Source: Gleditsia sinensis (lineage: Eukaryota; Streptophyta; Magnoliopsida; Fabales; Fabaceae). From it: a stretch of DNA of 64,000 nucleotides. Below the pieces are notes generated by a model. It did not search any database. It was given only the letters and a program-made list of their open reading frames with translations, and had not been told where the DNA came from. Both the position numbers and the translations under genes were made by a program. Shown piece by piece: positions 50,698-61,631 of the stretch (position 1 is its first letter; every line of letters starts with the position of its first letter). The stretch is taken from assembly GCA_037074535.1 (NCBI GenBank), contig CM073474.1, positions 8,346,001 to 8,410,000 of the forward strand, in the 5' to 3' direction.

Positions 50698-52145
50698 CTA
50701 AGGTTCATTTTCCCTTACCTCCCCACTTCTCTCAGATTCAGCCAACTGCTTACCACTTCTCAAAGTAATGGCATTACAATGCTCTCTGGGGTTCTCAGTT
50801 TGGCCTGGAAGTCCGCCAAAGTTCCTGTTAGATAAACTGGTTTGCTGTGCTATTTGGGTTTCTAGCATCTTACTATGAGTAGCAAGCGAGTCTACCTTGG
50901 AGGCTAAATCTTTAATAGCCTCATTCATATAATAATTCTGGGTTCTAAATTCATCATTCTGCTTACTCTGTGTAGTGATGAAATTTTACATTAGAGCCTC
51001 CAAATTTGACTTTGGCTGAGGAGCTGGGTTGAATGGCCTCTAATTTTGGAACCCGGGAGGTTGTCTAAAGTTATTTTGAGGCTGCTGATTTGCATTCGGC
51101 TTATATGAGAGATTTGGGTGGTTTCTCCAACCTGGATTGTAGGTGTTGCTGTAGGGATTGCTTTTCTGATTATCGTTCACAAAGCTCACTTGTTCACAAT
51201 CCTGAGGTGCAGAATTTCCAAGTTGACAATTACTGGCCATATGGCCAACACACCCACAGATCTCACATGTAGAAGATGAAGAAGAACCAATAGCATTGAT
51301 GCTCAATTTATCTAACTTTTGAAACAATGCATCAACCTTAGAAGTAAGATGATTAAATGCATCTACTTCATACATACCTGCTGGTTTCCTCGGCTGCCTT
51401 TCACTAGACCAAGAGTAGTGATTTTGAGCCATATCTTTAATTAGTTCATATGCCTCATCTACAATTTTATTCATAATGGCCCCTCTAGCTGCAGCATCCA
51501 CAGACATACGGGTGCTGTAGATTAGTCCATTGTAGAAAGTATGGACTATAAGTCACTTCTCCAACCCATGGTGTGGGCATATTCTGAGGAGCTCTTTAAA
51601 TCTTTCCCAAGCCTCATATAATGACTCCCTATCCTTCTGAGCAAATGTAGTGATCTGATTTCTAAGGTGGGCCGTCTTGCTCGATGGGAAGTACTTGGCA
51701 AGAAAAGCTTGAGAAAGCTATTGTGATGGACCCTGATGGAAGAGAATGCAACCATGCATGAGCCTTGTCCCTCAAAGAGAAAGGGAATAGTCTCAACCTG
51801 ATGGCATCTGAGGATACCCCATTCAGCTTCAAGATGTCATAATACTCCAAGAAGACTGACAGGTGGAGATTAGGGTCTTCAGTAGGCGACCCTCCAAATT
51901 GATTCTGCTGAACCATCTGCAAAAGAGAGGGCTTCAACTCAAAGTTGTTAGCTTCAACAACTGGCCTGACTATGCTAGAATTCAGGCCATGTGTATCTGG
52001 GGCTGTAAAATCCTTTAGAGATCGGTTGTCTCTTTCCCCCATTGTAGCTGCAGAATTTTCTTGCTGCTGTCTTCTTCTTCTCCTTCGCAGGGTGCGCTCA
52101 ATCTCAGGGTCAAATTCAACAAGGAATTTGTCCTATCTTCGCATA
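50698..52145 (-). pseudogene. gag of Athila-like element
   Basis: Begins near 52145 (MRR, then a stop, then FDPEIERTLRRRRRR) or at MGERDNRS (52042). The Retrotrans_gag capsid region includes FELKPSLLQMVQQNQFGG, EDPNLHLSVFLEYYD and LRLFPFSLRDKAHAWLHSLP. A frameshift near 51690 follows, then the capsid end, and a CCHC knuckle CEICGCVGHMASNC near 51260-51220. Stops at 51040 and 50698 break the linker to protease. Gag would assemble the particle; this copy is not intact. Confidence 0.88.
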
Positions 52146-52272
52146 TAATAGCTACACACCTATGAAGGATGAAAAAGGTGCACAAATCAGCAAAGGAAAA
52201 TTATGCAAAAAAACCAGAAAAGAAAATGATCTAGTCTAGCCATTTCGCAAAATATCTAATATTGACGATTGC

Positions 52273-52290
52273 TCCCCGGCAACGGCGCCA
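52273..52290 (-). promoter_or_regulatory. Primer binding site (tRNA-Asp type)
   Basis: On the minus strand, TGGCGCCGTTGCCGGGGA lies six bases downstream of the 5' LTR. It is complementary to the 3' end of tRNA-Asp, the primer used by Athila elements. Confidence 0.92.
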
Positions 52291-52296
52291 AAAACT

Positions 52297-53698
52297 TGTT
52301 GCGTGTAAGTTTTACCACATAATTGCAAGCGCACCGCGTAGCTGTATCTAGTCCGGTAAGTACGGGTCGTATCCCACAGAGAATAATGTCAATCACTAGA
52401 ATTGTACGAAAAAAGCTATCTAGATCGATGTAAAGCAATAGAGAGTTTGTCACAGTTAAATAAGTAAAGATAATCAATTAAACAAAGCCCAGGGTTATGG
52501 TTCACCACACTTATGATATTCAACATCCAACTTATACCTCTAATTGCAATTATCTAGGTTATTGGGGATGGTTTAGCCTTAATTAACTAGCAACCTCTTT
52601 CAAGCGTTACTAATCGTACCTAGGTTAATCCAATTGCCTACTTTCGTGGTTCTTAGTTCAACCTAAGTCCATTAAGTTCTATGCCAACCATGGTATACAA
52701 TTAATTAGTTTTCTCGTGCCCACTAATTGATTCATTCCTAGGGAACCTTAAACTACTTTCGTGATTAAGATATCCCTAATTAACTATTAGGTTCTGGTAT
52801 CAATCTTCACCTTTCAGTCCATCAATCAATATCCTAAGACGTGATAAATATTGGCCAAACATTCATCAACTCATATAACTAATACTTAATAGCTAATCCT
52901 AATTAACCATAGATAACAACAATTAGGGTTCCAGAAGTTCAATTCAACATAGTATCATCACACCATAAGTGGGTTTACCAAAACCCTAGATAAAAACTAC
53001 TCAAGCATAATAGAAACAGAAACTAAAACCAAATTCATTAAACAAACCATAAGTATTCAATACAAACCAAGAGAAAGAATTGAAATAGAGATAGTGTAGA
53101 GATAAAAAGATAAAACCTGGATGGAGAATGAAATACAAGCAGAAATTGCTGTCAAATCTACTCTAAGAACATGAATCAAACTCTAATCCTACTCTAAACC
53201 TAATCCTAAGGTATTTCCTAAGCCTAAGAACTCATTCCCCAAGTGTATTTTCGGTCCTCTTCCTTTTCTCCTGTGTTTTCCCCTCAATATATAACACTTT
53301 GGGCGGCCAAAACCCTAAAAAACACGGAGCTCGCAGACTCGCAGCACGACCGTGTCCTAGGACACGGCCTGGCCGTGCTTCGGGCGGGTTTTTGGGAGAA
53401 TCTGCAGCTTCTTGCCCAGAGCACGGCCTGGCCGTGCATCATGCTGCCATGCTCAGAATTTGCTGATTTTTGGTGAGCTTGCTCCTTGCTTCCTCCTCAA
53501 TCATATTCTATATTCATTTGGCACTTCTCATGAGTGTTTTCCCTTGCTTATTGACCTCTTTTGCTCACCTACAAGCATAAAAATAACCAAAGCAGTATCC
53601 AAAGCAAAACATAACCAAAAGCAGGGGAATAACCACAAGTTTACTATGAATTAGGGGATAAAATATAGCCGTTAAGTACTCAAAATACCCCTTTATCA
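52297..53698 (-). repeat. 5' LTR of Athila-like element (1402 bp)
   Basis: On the plus strand it runs from TGTTGCGTGTAAG to CCCTTTATCA. It lacks one ~28-bp unit present in the other LTR. It carries CGTGTCCTAGGACACG at 53350-53365. Confidence 0.93.
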
Positions 53699-53899
53699 TA
53701 TTGCCACCAAGCCTATACCTGATGACCTACTTCAATGTTGCACCGTGGACATGGTTAATGATTCAGCGTAATGGGAGTGACCTAAGATTTTTTACATTTT
53801 CCCAGAAATAGTTTTCTTTTTATAATCCGTGAAGTGCCTGTTAAGCCACAATTAGTAAGGATGGCTCATTCAATAAATTCTTATAGGTTAGTAAAAAGG
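53699..53899 (+). pseudogene. LINE C continuation (start of zinc-binding linker)
   Basis: Begins with the second TATTG copy and continues the LINE C reading (IATKPIPDDLLQCC, VDMVND, later RMAHSINSYRLVK). It is cut off at about 53900 by the LTR of another element. Confidence 0.82.
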
Positions 53900-54089
53900 T
53901 GATAGTATTTTTTCTCTATCTCCTGATGTATTAGTATATAAGATGGGAAGTCATGTGTAATACTTAAATTTCAACTGATTTTAACTGAATAACATAGTTT
54001 TCTGTTCATTTTTGCTCTTCGTCTCTTTTCTTTTCCCTCTCTTCGTCCCTTTTCCCAAGTTCTCCCTCTTTGTAATTTGATTCTTATCA
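53900..54089 (+). repeat. Putative short LTR of Reina-like gypsy element
   Basis: Starts TGATAGTATTTT and ends TTCTTATCA, so the ends are TGATA...TATCA. A primer site follows at 54093. Short LTRs of this kind are typical of the Reina lineage. The partner LTR was not found, so the boundaries rest on the primer site and the terminal inverted bases. Confidence 0.65.
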
Positions 54090-54092
54090 ACT

Positions 54093-54104
54093 TGGTATCA
54101 AAGC
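54093..54104 (+). promoter_or_regulatory. Primer binding site (tRNA-iMet type, one mismatch)
   Basis: TGGTATCAAAGC follows the putative LTR by three bases and differs from the standard tRNA-iMet site by one base. Confidence 0.75.
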
Positions 54105-54117
54105 CCTAGATCCAACC

Positions 54118-55080
54118 ATGGCTTATGCGACTCGATTTAAGGCTACCTTTAAGGATTCAAATGACATATTGTAAATAGAGATTGATCAACGATTAACATT
54201 GATAGAGAAACAAATGAATGGGTTGCATGAATTGGTCCAAGTCTTATCATATTCATTTATTGAGGTTATGAATTAGAATACATATCACAACCAAGGAGAT
54301 CGGCAAGTGATTATCAAGTTCTGAGAAGGTTCACGAAGGTTAAATTTCCAAAAATTTTGACTGAAGATGTCAATGGCTAGATCTCTAAATGTGAACATTT
54401 CTTTATTCTTGATAGAACGCCTGAGGGACAGAAGGTAATCCTAACTAGCTTATCATTGCACAAAGCTGCTTATAGTTAGTTTCAAACTTTTGAAAGAAGT
54501 AAGAATGGTGTAGTGACTTGGCCAAGATTAGTGGAGGCTATAAAGATCATATTTGGATTGATTTTTGATGATTTGTTGTAGGAGCTGAAGCAACTAAAAC
54601 AGGAAGGGAGTTTGCAAGAGTATCAGGAAATATTTGACTAGCTATCCTGTAAAGTGGAGCTGATAGAGGTTCAAAAATTAAGCTCAACTTGATTTGGCAA
54701 TTGAAGTATAGCTGTTCCATCCTTTGACTCTGTTAAATACTACGCGTTTAGCTAAATTATAAGAGTTGAGTGTCGAGTTATTACAGAAGAAATCCAAAGG
54801 ACAAGGTGGAGTTGGTGGAATTAAGAATGGAGGTGTTGCATTAATGAAGGAGCAGGATGGCCTAAGGAAGAGGAGATGGTATGGAGCTAATAACAAAGGA
54901 GTTAAACCTTGGGGAAAAAGTCAGCGGGAAGTGGTGATAAAAGGGGATTCTCAGGAAGCCCATTGTACGATTTTAGCAAAGATTAATGCCTAAAAAAGTG
55001 TAAGAACACATAAATAAAGGCTTATGCTATTTTGCGATGAAAAATACTCTTTGAACCATAATTACCCTTAAAAGAGAATA
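54118..55080 (+). pseudogene. Reina-like gypsy gag, truncated
   Basis: ATG 54118 (MAYATRFKATFKDS) is followed by a coiled region (RLTLIEKQMNGLHELV). A Retrotrans_gag domain comes next (ISKCEHFFILDRTPEGQKV, AAYSWFQTFERS, VVTWPRLVEAIK, LKQEGSLQEYQEIFD), then a zinc knuckle of the form CYFCDEKYSLNHN near 55030-55065. Several stops and frame changes. No protease or RT follows, so the element is truncated on the right. The zinc knuckle spacing fits Reina-type chromoviruses. Confidence 0.72.
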
Positions 55081-56479
55081 AACAAAAAGAAAATATTTAC
55101 AAGATCGGACACTATCTAAGAAAACCTAGACATAAAATAATCTAAATAGGGATGAAAGCCTATGTAGTAGAAAAACATTTGGGTTTGTTGACTAAATTTT
55201 AACTTAAAATTCTTGTGAGAGAAAAACAAACAAGTAAAAAGTTAAGTTTATTTTGAAATTTCACTTTACCCATTTGTTTTACTATCATTTTCATTTTTTT
55301 GAAATTTTTGAAAAAAATATTTTGTTTATTATTTTCCAAAAATAGGCCATTGAAGCCCAATTAATGGTAATGTGGGCTTTTGAAACCCAAATAATAAAAA
55401 AAATTGAATTTTGGGATCCCCAAAAAAATGCGCATACATAAAAAGTTAATTAAACATCCAATACTTGCAAAAATAATAGAAAGAATAGATATTAAAAAAT
55501 AAGTGTGAGAGCACTAACACTTTCCTAATTCCTTCATCACCTTTACTGCTGAGCAGTCACTTGGTGAGACATCAATTGATACCTAGGGATAAAGGAGTGA
55601 GCTATCTTTGAAAGTTTGGATGACTCGTTTATCCCATCATTAGCTAGCACAAGAAGCTATGGCTTTCTAATGGGACAAGTATATCTAAAATTCATGAATT
55701 CATAGTTTAACTTAATTTGATACCAAAACAAAATATAAAAGCCTAATATCGAATTAAATCCTAGAATAAATAATAATAATAATAATAATAATAATCTCTG
55801 CACTATTCTATTTGGGTCCCTAACTTTCTTTACATGTACATATCTTATAACCATATATTGCTCCTATAAGCCACGACAAATCGTCCATGTACGCAAAGCA
55901 AACAAAAGGTGTAAGACGCATTAAACCAAATATGATATGTAAAATAATGTGATATGCATATAACAAATTAAATTAGTCCAGGACTAAGCTAAATGACATA
56001 CACATGTGGGCCTAAAATAATTAGTGTATATCAAACAATGAATAAAGATGGACTTCCAATAAACATATTGGAATGGGTCTTAATAAAATCCAAAAAACAC
56101 TAAAATAGGCTTAAACAGTTTATATAACATGTGAAAATCAATCATGAAACAAATAATCCTACAAATCTTTTAAGGACTTTTAGCTTGTATTTGCTTTGAA
56201 ATAAGTAAGTTTTGACCTTTATTCTTTTTGTAAAAACTAAAATAACAAATGATAATCTAATTTAAAAATTATAATTAATTAGCAACACTCATTAACAATG
56301 ATCATCTCCATATTTATGGACTTCACTAGCTAAGATTAATAAGGATGTGCATTTAGTGTAGCATTGGATTCAATAAGTGAGAAAAATAAAGAAAGAAATG
56401 AGACCCATTGGGTAGGTCCCATGTAAGCCCTATCCCTTTTCTCTTTCTCTCACTTATTAGGTCATATAAAATATTGTAG
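55081..56479. other. Unassigned AT-rich region
   Basis: No gene or transposon domain recognised. Contains an (AAT)n microsatellite at about 55769-55794. Confidence 0.5.
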
Positions 56480-57320
56480 AAAATTCAAATTGTGGAATTT
56501 TTACTCCTATCCTCTCTTCGTCTTAGGAAGGTAGATTCAAACATCCCTTGGTTGTATGAAAACAAATTAAAGGTGTTGAAAGAATGGCACAAGGAATTTG
56601 ATTCATCGGAAGAAGTTTTTCATCTTGTCCCATTTTAAGTGTAGTTTTTTGGTCTGCCAAGTGTTTGCAAATCTACCAATATGGGTAACATTTTGAGGAG
56701 AAAGATAGGTGAGGTAATGGATTCAATTTATTCACATTATTACGAGGAAATGGTCTGATAGTGAAGTCTTTGGTGCAGTTAAATATTCAACAACCTTAGT
56801 GCAAGGAGTCTTCATAAATAATGGCATGAGGAATTTGATTCATTGGAAGAAGTTTTTCATCTTGTCCCATTTTAGGTGTAGTTTTTTGGTTTGCCAAGTA
56901 TTTGCAAATCTACCAATATGGGTAACATTTTGAGGAGAAAGATAGGTGAGGTAATGGATTCAATTTATTCACATTATTAAGAGGGAATGGTCTAATAGTG
57001 AAGTCTTTGGTGCAGTTAAATATTCAACAACCTTAGTGCAAGGAGTCTTCATAAATAACAGCAAAAATTAGATTGATGCTAGGTATGAGAGACTACCCTC
57101 TCTTTGTTATTATTGTGGCACAATAGGCTAAGAAGGGAGATGTTAGTCAAAGCTAGCTCATGATGAACTTTGTGGCTATGCAAAAAATAAGCGATATGGG
57201 CCATATTTTCATGCTAAGCAAATGGGAAGGAGAAGGCTAGAGTAAAGAAAGAGTAATGCTGAAAGAATGGATCTAAAGTATAGGCTACCACTTACCAATC
57301 TAAAGAGGTGAAGATGAATA
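56480..57320 (+). pseudogene. LINE ORF1 fragment (DUF4283 and CCHC), with tandem duplication
   Basis: Plus-strand remnant of an L1-type ORF1: WHKEFDSSEEVFHLVPF and FFGLPSVCKSTNMG-like DUF4283 text, then QGVFINN, ARYERLPSLCYYCGTIG (CCHC-like, near 57080-57125) and YGPYFHAK. The DUF4283 part is present twice because of a 237-bp direct duplication. Stops throughout, so it is not functional. Confidence 0.78.
56584..57057. repeat. 237-bp tandem duplication
   Basis: Unit 1 is 56584-56820 and unit 2 is 56821-57057, adjacent with no spacer. The units differ at only about ten positions, so the duplication is recent relative to the decay of the host LINE. Confidence 0.93.
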
Positions 57321-57439
57321 ATAGCTTACCCAGGAGCTACAAAATTTCTCAATGTAGGATAATAAAGTTAAGAAGATTGCCTAACTTGATGAGGCAAAAG
57401 TACCACTTATATTTGAAGAAATACAAAAGAATGAATAAA

Positions 57440-58265
57440 GAATTAAAGAGAGGAAGATGAAGATGAACAAAGATATGATACTATTGATATATTCAACTTA
57501 GTTCAATACAAGTGTTGGATGGGTATTTATATAACTCTGCAGCCTTAACTAATGTAACCAATGTATAGTTGAATGTAAACTAATTCATTTTACTTGGTTT
57601 TGCTTAATACATTTTAATACCCTCCTCTGAAACACATCCCTTCTACTATCGCTGCTATTGCAGCTTGCCTTAGTTCATACATTAACACAATTTAACTCAA
57701 TCAATTAACTTCTAAATTAATGAGTAACATAGCAAGCTTTCTCACTTTATCCTCCTTTTAATATCATCTCTCTACTATTTCCAGTTTAAGAGTATCGAAT
57801 TTTTTTACTATAAGTCTATTACTGAGTGTTTGAAATCTTGTAAGTGCTAATGGCTTTGTAAGGTGGTCAACAATTTGATCAACTAAAGAGACATGTTTAA
57901 CTTTAAAACATTTATCTTTCATCTTTTCCCTAACAAAATATAGATCTAATTCTACATGCTTTATCCTAGCATGTAAGATAAGATTTGCTTACATTAAAAT
58001 TGTACTCAGGTTGTCACACAACACTATAGGTAGATAAGGAAGATTCACCTTTAGTTCTTGGAGCAGTGACTTTAGCCACACAACTTTAGCAATTTTTTTG
58101 GCCAAGTTGTGACATTTATCTTATGATGCCCAATCTACATCGTAGTAACCTATCAATTGCAGTGAAGACAAAGGTAGTGGTTTGAGATGGAGACTAAATG
58201 AAATTGTCTCTTCAAGGTATATGAGAATTCTCTTTACTACTTTCTAATGAGCTTCATTAGTTTGA
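57440..58265 (-). pseudogene. 3' end of a Ty1/Copia element (RNase H tail)
   Basis: Minus-strand Copia RNase H remnants: LIGYYDVDWAS near 58150, VVWLKSLLQELKVN near 58080-58040, LCDNLSTI near 58020, then HARIKHVELDLYFVREKMKD near 57975-57915 and VDQIVDHLTKPLALTRFQTL near 57890-57830. The central RNase H segment between DWAS and WLKSLL is deleted and an in-frame stop follows DWAS. A purine run (CAGAGGAGGG, minus strand, near 57625-57635) is a likely polypurine tract, so part of the 3' LTR probably lies between 57440 and 57625. It is not functional. Confidence 0.8.
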
Positions 58266-58381
58266 GATAATCTTCTTTATTTTCTAATTTATATTGAAAT
58301 AACATTAATTTTCAATACAACAATGAATTTAGTATTCTAATTTTAAGTCTAAATGTGTCATTGTTTAGGTTGGTTTGTGTT

Positions 58382-60329
58382 GTTGTTTTAATTAAAACTC
58401 GCAAGTGCACGAATCTATTGGAGTATAGATTTAGTGGTATGCAAGGTCGATCCCACAGAGATTGCCAATTGAGAGAAAATTCTAATATAGATCCAAAATA
58501 AATACTTCTAACCTAGTTCCCGATGTCTTGTTTTGTGATAGGAATATTGAACGAATTACACAAAGAACTAATATACTGAAATTAAATGAAGATGTATTCA
58601 AAGTAAAGAAGCATGCTAAGGTTAGGAGATCCACTCTTGGTATATCGAATAAAAATAAATTTAACTCTTTTATTACTCAATTAGAATCTTTACACGAATA
58701 AAATTCTAATCGGATGATATGTTAATTTAAGCTCAATTTTGTTTATACATGAATTATATTTACCTCATTTCTAATAATTAAAACATTCTTGTAAAATGGA
58801 TTCAAGCGTACATTGTGCCAATCAACATATTGTCTACAATAAATCAAGAGTGATTCAAGTATTTATTGTGCCAAAAATTTTCTACAATGTATCAAGGTTC
58901 ACACTTTACAAGATTAAAAATACAAAGATGCAAAAGATAACTTGTAAATGGATTCAAGCATAAATTGTGCCAATCATTATATTGTCTACAATATATCAAA
59001 ATTCACATTTTACAAGATTAACTTATGCAAAAAATGAAAGGTAGAAAATTAATTAACATAACAAAATAAAATGAAATAGAATAGGTGGCAAAGCCAACCA
59101 TGAAAATAATAAGAGATAGGCGGTCTAATAAAACCAGCCAATAACATAACAAGAAATCGGCGGTATGATAAAACCAGCCATTTAGAAATAATTATGAGAA
59201 AAGAAATAGGAAGGTAAATACAATATCAAAGATAAACATTAAGATTAAGAGTTAGATAAATTATTATTCTTATACCAAGAGTTTCACCCTTTCACCTTAG
59301 CATTAGGAGATTAGTTCTCCATAATCAAGGCAAGAAAGTGAAATGAAAGATGAAGAAACATGATAATATTACGAAAGAAAATGAAAAATACAAGATGTCG
59401 AAAGAGAGAATAACATTACAAGTTCGTAGAATTCCAACAAAGCTTTCCCAAGCTCTATCCAAAGCTCTCTAAAAACTCTTCCCCAAAAACCTCTCCCCTC
59501 AAGCCCTCTATTTATAGATACAATTAAGTGTGGTTGGTGTGGTAATTGTCAAAATTGTTAGGTAGGAAGTTGTACAAAGTTGACAATTTGAATTCCATCA
59601 TGTGCACCAAAATTTATCCTTGAATATCGTCTTGAAAACTGCCGAATTTTCTGACTTCATCAACACGAAAGTTGTAGAAACTTTCATTAGCTTTCCGTCA
59701 AGACAAATTGTGGACAAATTGGATATGTAATGTGTGAGTTATGGTCAAAATACTAGAGCAAAGTCGGGCTGGACTGTAGCAGTAGTCAGATTCTCTTCTA
59801 GCCCACTTTTGGCCCTTTTAATGTCCGTATTTTCTGACCACTTGAACATGAAAGTTGTACCCAATTGTGTCAACTACACACCTACCAAATTGCATACATA
59901 TTGGATATGTATTTTCAGAGATATGGCCCAAGTACTACAGCAAGGTTGGGCTGGACTGCAACCAGCAAACATATTCTCAATATTGGGTGCTTTGCCTTGA
60001 ATCTTTATGTTTTAGTTCTTTTGGAAATGTGATCATAAATCAAGAATAAATTTGTGCATATATCCATTAGGATGCGTCTCAAGAGACAATATGATAATGC
60101 TCCTTACTCAGCCATCCTTAATGAATTTGTTTTATCTGCTTGATTTATAGACATCATTTCCAAAGAACCACAATTTAACTCTGATTCCTCCAATTAAGTC
60201 CATTTTCTACTCTTCTCTCCATCTGTAAGAAAGAAACAAAACTAAAGACAAGTAAGGGAGATTTATGCTTAATTATGGCAAAAGATAAGATGAAAATATT
60301 TAATTTATGAGTATAAAACTCACTCATCA
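58382..60329 (-). repeat. 3' LTR of the LOG-carrying element (~1.95 kb)
   Basis: The left end is TGTTGTTTTAATT (the exact base could be 58379 or 58382) and the right end is ACTCACTCATCA. The block CGCAAGTGCACGAATC...GATCCCACAGAGA near 58399-58460 corresponds to CGCAAGCGCACGGCG...TATCCCACAGAGA in the other Athila-like LTR. Internal duplications: about 158 bp near 58790-59000, and about 180 bp near 59660-59960 sharing TTGGATATGTA and GGGCTGGACTG. The partner LTR is not in the window. Confidence 0.72.
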
Positions 60330-60350
60330 AATACCCCCAGACTTAATCTT
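60330..60350 (-). promoter_or_regulatory. Polypurine tract of LOG-carrying element
   Basis: On the minus strand AAGTCTGGGGGTATT runs directly into TGATGAGTG, the start of the 3' LTR. Confidence 0.8.
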
Positions 60351-61631
60351 TTGCTTGTCCTCAAGCAAAACACACAAACTTCAAAATTCAAATGATGAGT
60401 GAGTGATGAATTGTTTTTGACTTGCTAAGCATTCCTCAAGGATCTAAAATGTGCAACCAAGAAAGATATCAGAATTCTAAGGTTATGTAGAACTTTTATT
60501 CAAATACAACATATGGTTTACTCTTGAATCCCAAGTGTGTGTGTGTTAGTCTTATGACATTGGACTTTTTGCATTCAAATAAATTTATGTAATCAAATAT
60601 TTAAAACAGATCTCTAGATATATGCATTTGAGACTCCATAAGCTTATTTTTCATGTCACTCTCCACTAATGTAGACTAATCATAACATTTAAGATCATTA
60701 GGACTTTCATTAGGCTTGTAATGTATGGCACAGGTTAAAGGTGGATAAAATGATATGAATGAAAGCTCAACTCACTCTTCGACATACATAATCATTTAAA
60801 GCCTCACAAATACTTTTGAGATTATACTGTGAATTCTATCTCCAACCTTTTCATCATTCTTACATTTATTTGCTCATACTATTTTTTTTTTTGAATATAA
60901 ACACCCCCAAACTTATTTATTTAGGGAGTATTAACTTTCTTTCTTTCTTTCTTTTTTTCTTCTTTTTTTTTTTTTAAACTTCTACCATCCACCCTTGAAT
61001 CATAACTTTTCAAATGATCATGCCTGAGAGTGAAAGGTAAGAGTTAGACATATTTTTATTTAAAGGTTAGATAGAAATATAGGTGTTCAAGAAAGGATAA
61101 ATATAAGCTCAAAATAGGTTGCTAGGGATATCATCATGTATAGGTTGGTTTGAAAGGCTCAAACGATTCCAAAAATGCCTAATTCATTTCTTAAATGGAG
61201 AGTAGTCTAGGATTTCGCCTCAAGTGACAATCGAATAAGTTCTAGAGTCTTATGAGATCAATTAACATATCTAAATCACATAAATCTTTTCTGAATAAAC
61301 AATCAGTCAAATGTAAAAGATTAAGTGCACCAGATATTAGGATTCTCAAATAAAACATAAGTTACATTAGAGTTCAAGTTCACACATAACACCCAGAACT
61401 CATCAATTTTTCAAAGGTTACAAGCATTTTAAACCATTTTCATCATTGGTGCTAGCTTTGCCTAATCCCAAAACATCACTCAAATTTTTTTTTTTTTTTT
61501 CGAAAGATGAAGAAACGCAAAATAAACAATAAAGAGTAAAAGAGATATTACCTGGAAGGAGATCTAAAAAAAAGATGAACCTGCAACAAACTAAACAGAA
61601 AATACAAAATTACTCAAGCAAATAAAAGGTA
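60351..61631 (-). other. Non-coding region between LOG and the 3' LTR
   Basis: About 1.28 kb with no ORF of note. Contains the shared CTTGTCCTCAAGCAAA block at 60354-60369, a pyrimidine-rich (CTTT)n/T tract at 60935-60975 and a T run at 61484-61500. Confidence 0.6.

Larger units (their letters stand above)
46678..53698 (-). mobile_element. Non-autonomous Athila-like gypsy element (gag-protease only)
   Basis: A 7.0-kb element on the minus strand with TG...CA LTRs (1430 and 1402 bp), a perfect 5-bp duplication, an 18-base match to a tRNA-Asp primer site, and gag plus retropepsin ORFs of Athila type. No RT, RNase H or integrase is present. The protease ORF ends at 49711, and about 30-100 bp later comes a stretch resembling the terminal codons of Athila pol (VKLMTLNKRF near 49610-49580). 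The 4.19-kb interior therefore looks like a deletion derivative dependent on a partner for movement. Confidence 0.9.
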
